Source: CAVSNH01 sp963729275 (GTDB lineage: Bacteria > Actinomycetota > Acidimicrobiia > Acidimicrobiales > RAAP-2). From it: DNA of 64,000 bases. This document shows, one piece after another, positions 63,501 to 64,000 of the stretch; positions within the stretch are counted from its first letter, which is position 1, and each line of letters opens with the position of its first letter. Position numbers and translations under genes: made by a program. Under the pieces are notes generated by a model. The model searched no databases and was not told where the DNA came from. It worked only from the letters and a program-made list of their open reading frames with translations. The stretch is from positions 310,001 to 374,000 of the forward strand of contig CAVSNH010000004.1 of assembly GCA_963729275.1 (NCBI GenBank). Reading direction: 5' to 3'.

Positions 63501-64000
63501 GGAGTGCCGACTGTGCCGGGCACGCCGACCATCGGCACGGCAACGGCCGGCAACGACTCGGCCACCGTGACCTGGACTGCCCCGGCTTCCAACGGTGGCG
63601 AGTCGATCACTGGCTACAAAGTGACCCCTTACATCGGCACCACTGCCGAGACGGCCCAGACCTTCAACTCGACGGCTACCACCGAGACGCTGACCGGGCT
63701 CACCAACGGGACCACTTACACCTTCGTGGTGGCCGCCACCAATGGCATCGGCACCGGTAGCAATTCGGCGGCCTCCAATGCAGTGACCCCGGCCACCGTG
63801 CCAGGGGCGCCGACCATCGGCACCGCCACCAGTGAGAATGCCTCGGCCTCGGTCACCTGGACGGCACCTGCTTCCAATGGGGGCGCCGCCATCACTGGCT
63901 ATGTGGTGACCCCCTACATCGGCGGCGCCGCTCAGACGGCCACCACCTTCAACTCATCGGCCACCACCGAGACCGTGTCCGGGCTGACCAACGGGACCGC
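60575..64000 (+). pseudogene. Prepilin-like protein C (PilX-like) with FN3 domains, several frame changes, open at window end
   Basis: From ATG 60575 (a GTG at 60499 in another frame, overlapping the B stop, may be the true start) the leader SDAGQ is followed by TAIVAVVAISVIFSLIGVTL and ALQAGENAY, the PilX-like form. The frame then changes near 60840 (+1), near 61410 (-1) and near 61837 (+1); the last frame is open to the window end. The central part has Cys- and Asn-rich beta regions. From about 62935 to the end at least four fibronectin type III domains follow; the first two contain CSSC. With the shifts removed it is one protein of more than 1100 residues. The frame changes may be assembly errors. 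Confidence 0.65.

Overview
This is a high-GC window with GTG starts, short gaps and ATGA-type overlaps. It comes from an actinomycete-like bacterium. The best clue is the order glmU-prs ... rplY-pth ... mfd ... mazG-(lipoprotein)-eno-ftsB-like-DUF501-ppx on the minus strand, which is the order I recall for Mycobacterium tuberculosis Rv1014c-Rv1026 with extra genes inserted. An acyltransferase plus GalE2-like pair resembles Rv0502/Rv0501. An acyl-CoA carboxylase/AtuA/FadE cluster resembles Rv0973c-Rv0976c. The pilin-like genes and secreted repeat proteins suggest a deep-branching, non-mycobacterial actinobacterium, possibly Acidimicrobiia; this is inference.

Layout. (1) 1-10 kb, catabolic and accessory genes: a partial acyl-CoA dehydrogenase, a dienoyl-CoA-reductase-like SDR, an enoyl-CoA hydratase, a lone cyclic-nucleotide-binding protein, a P450, a cupin dioxygenase-like protein, a DUF2510 membrane protein, a PHB-depolymerase-like lipoprotein esterase, a sulfatase and a DinB-like protein. 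(2) 10-18 kb: a small acidic protein, a 9-bp tandem repeat, an unusual tRNA with anticodon UAA but a short variable loop, a carboxylesterase, then an envelope group (NlpC/P60 hydrolase, GT2 glycosyltransferase, acyltransferase, epimerase) and a GNAT acetyltransferase. (3) 18-26.4 kb, surface polysaccharide block: a triple-domain GT4 protein, a methyltransferase and two large polytopic membrane proteins. (4) 26.5-43.8 kb, housekeeping block: ppx, DUF501, ftsB-like, eno, mazG, a PPIase lipoprotein, a secreted G1-type peptidase, mfd, an ABC exporter with DoxX, pth and rplY. (5) 43.8-49.3 kb: a methyltransferase and a broken glycosyltransferase inserted between rplY and prs, then prs and a glmU lacking most of its acetyltransferase domain. 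(6) 49.5-56.4 kb: a four-gene acyl-CoA carboxylation cluster. (7) 56.6-64 kb: three consecutive prepilin-like genes with very large extracellular parts, the last running off the window.

Two features cut across the window. Short tandem repeats of unrelated sequence (8, 9, 10, 13, 13 and 27 bp units) sit in at least six intergenic gaps. Several genes (the epimerase, a GT2, the carboxylase beta subunit, the AtuA-like gene, an acyl-CoA dehydrogenase, and two of the three pilin-like genes) are interrupted by one-base frame changes, often in G/C-rich runs. These may be assembly indels or real decay, and raw reads are needed to decide. The items most worth following up are the UAA tRNA, the pilin-like operon, the GlmU lacking its acetyltransferase active site, and the G1-type peptidase placed beside mfd.
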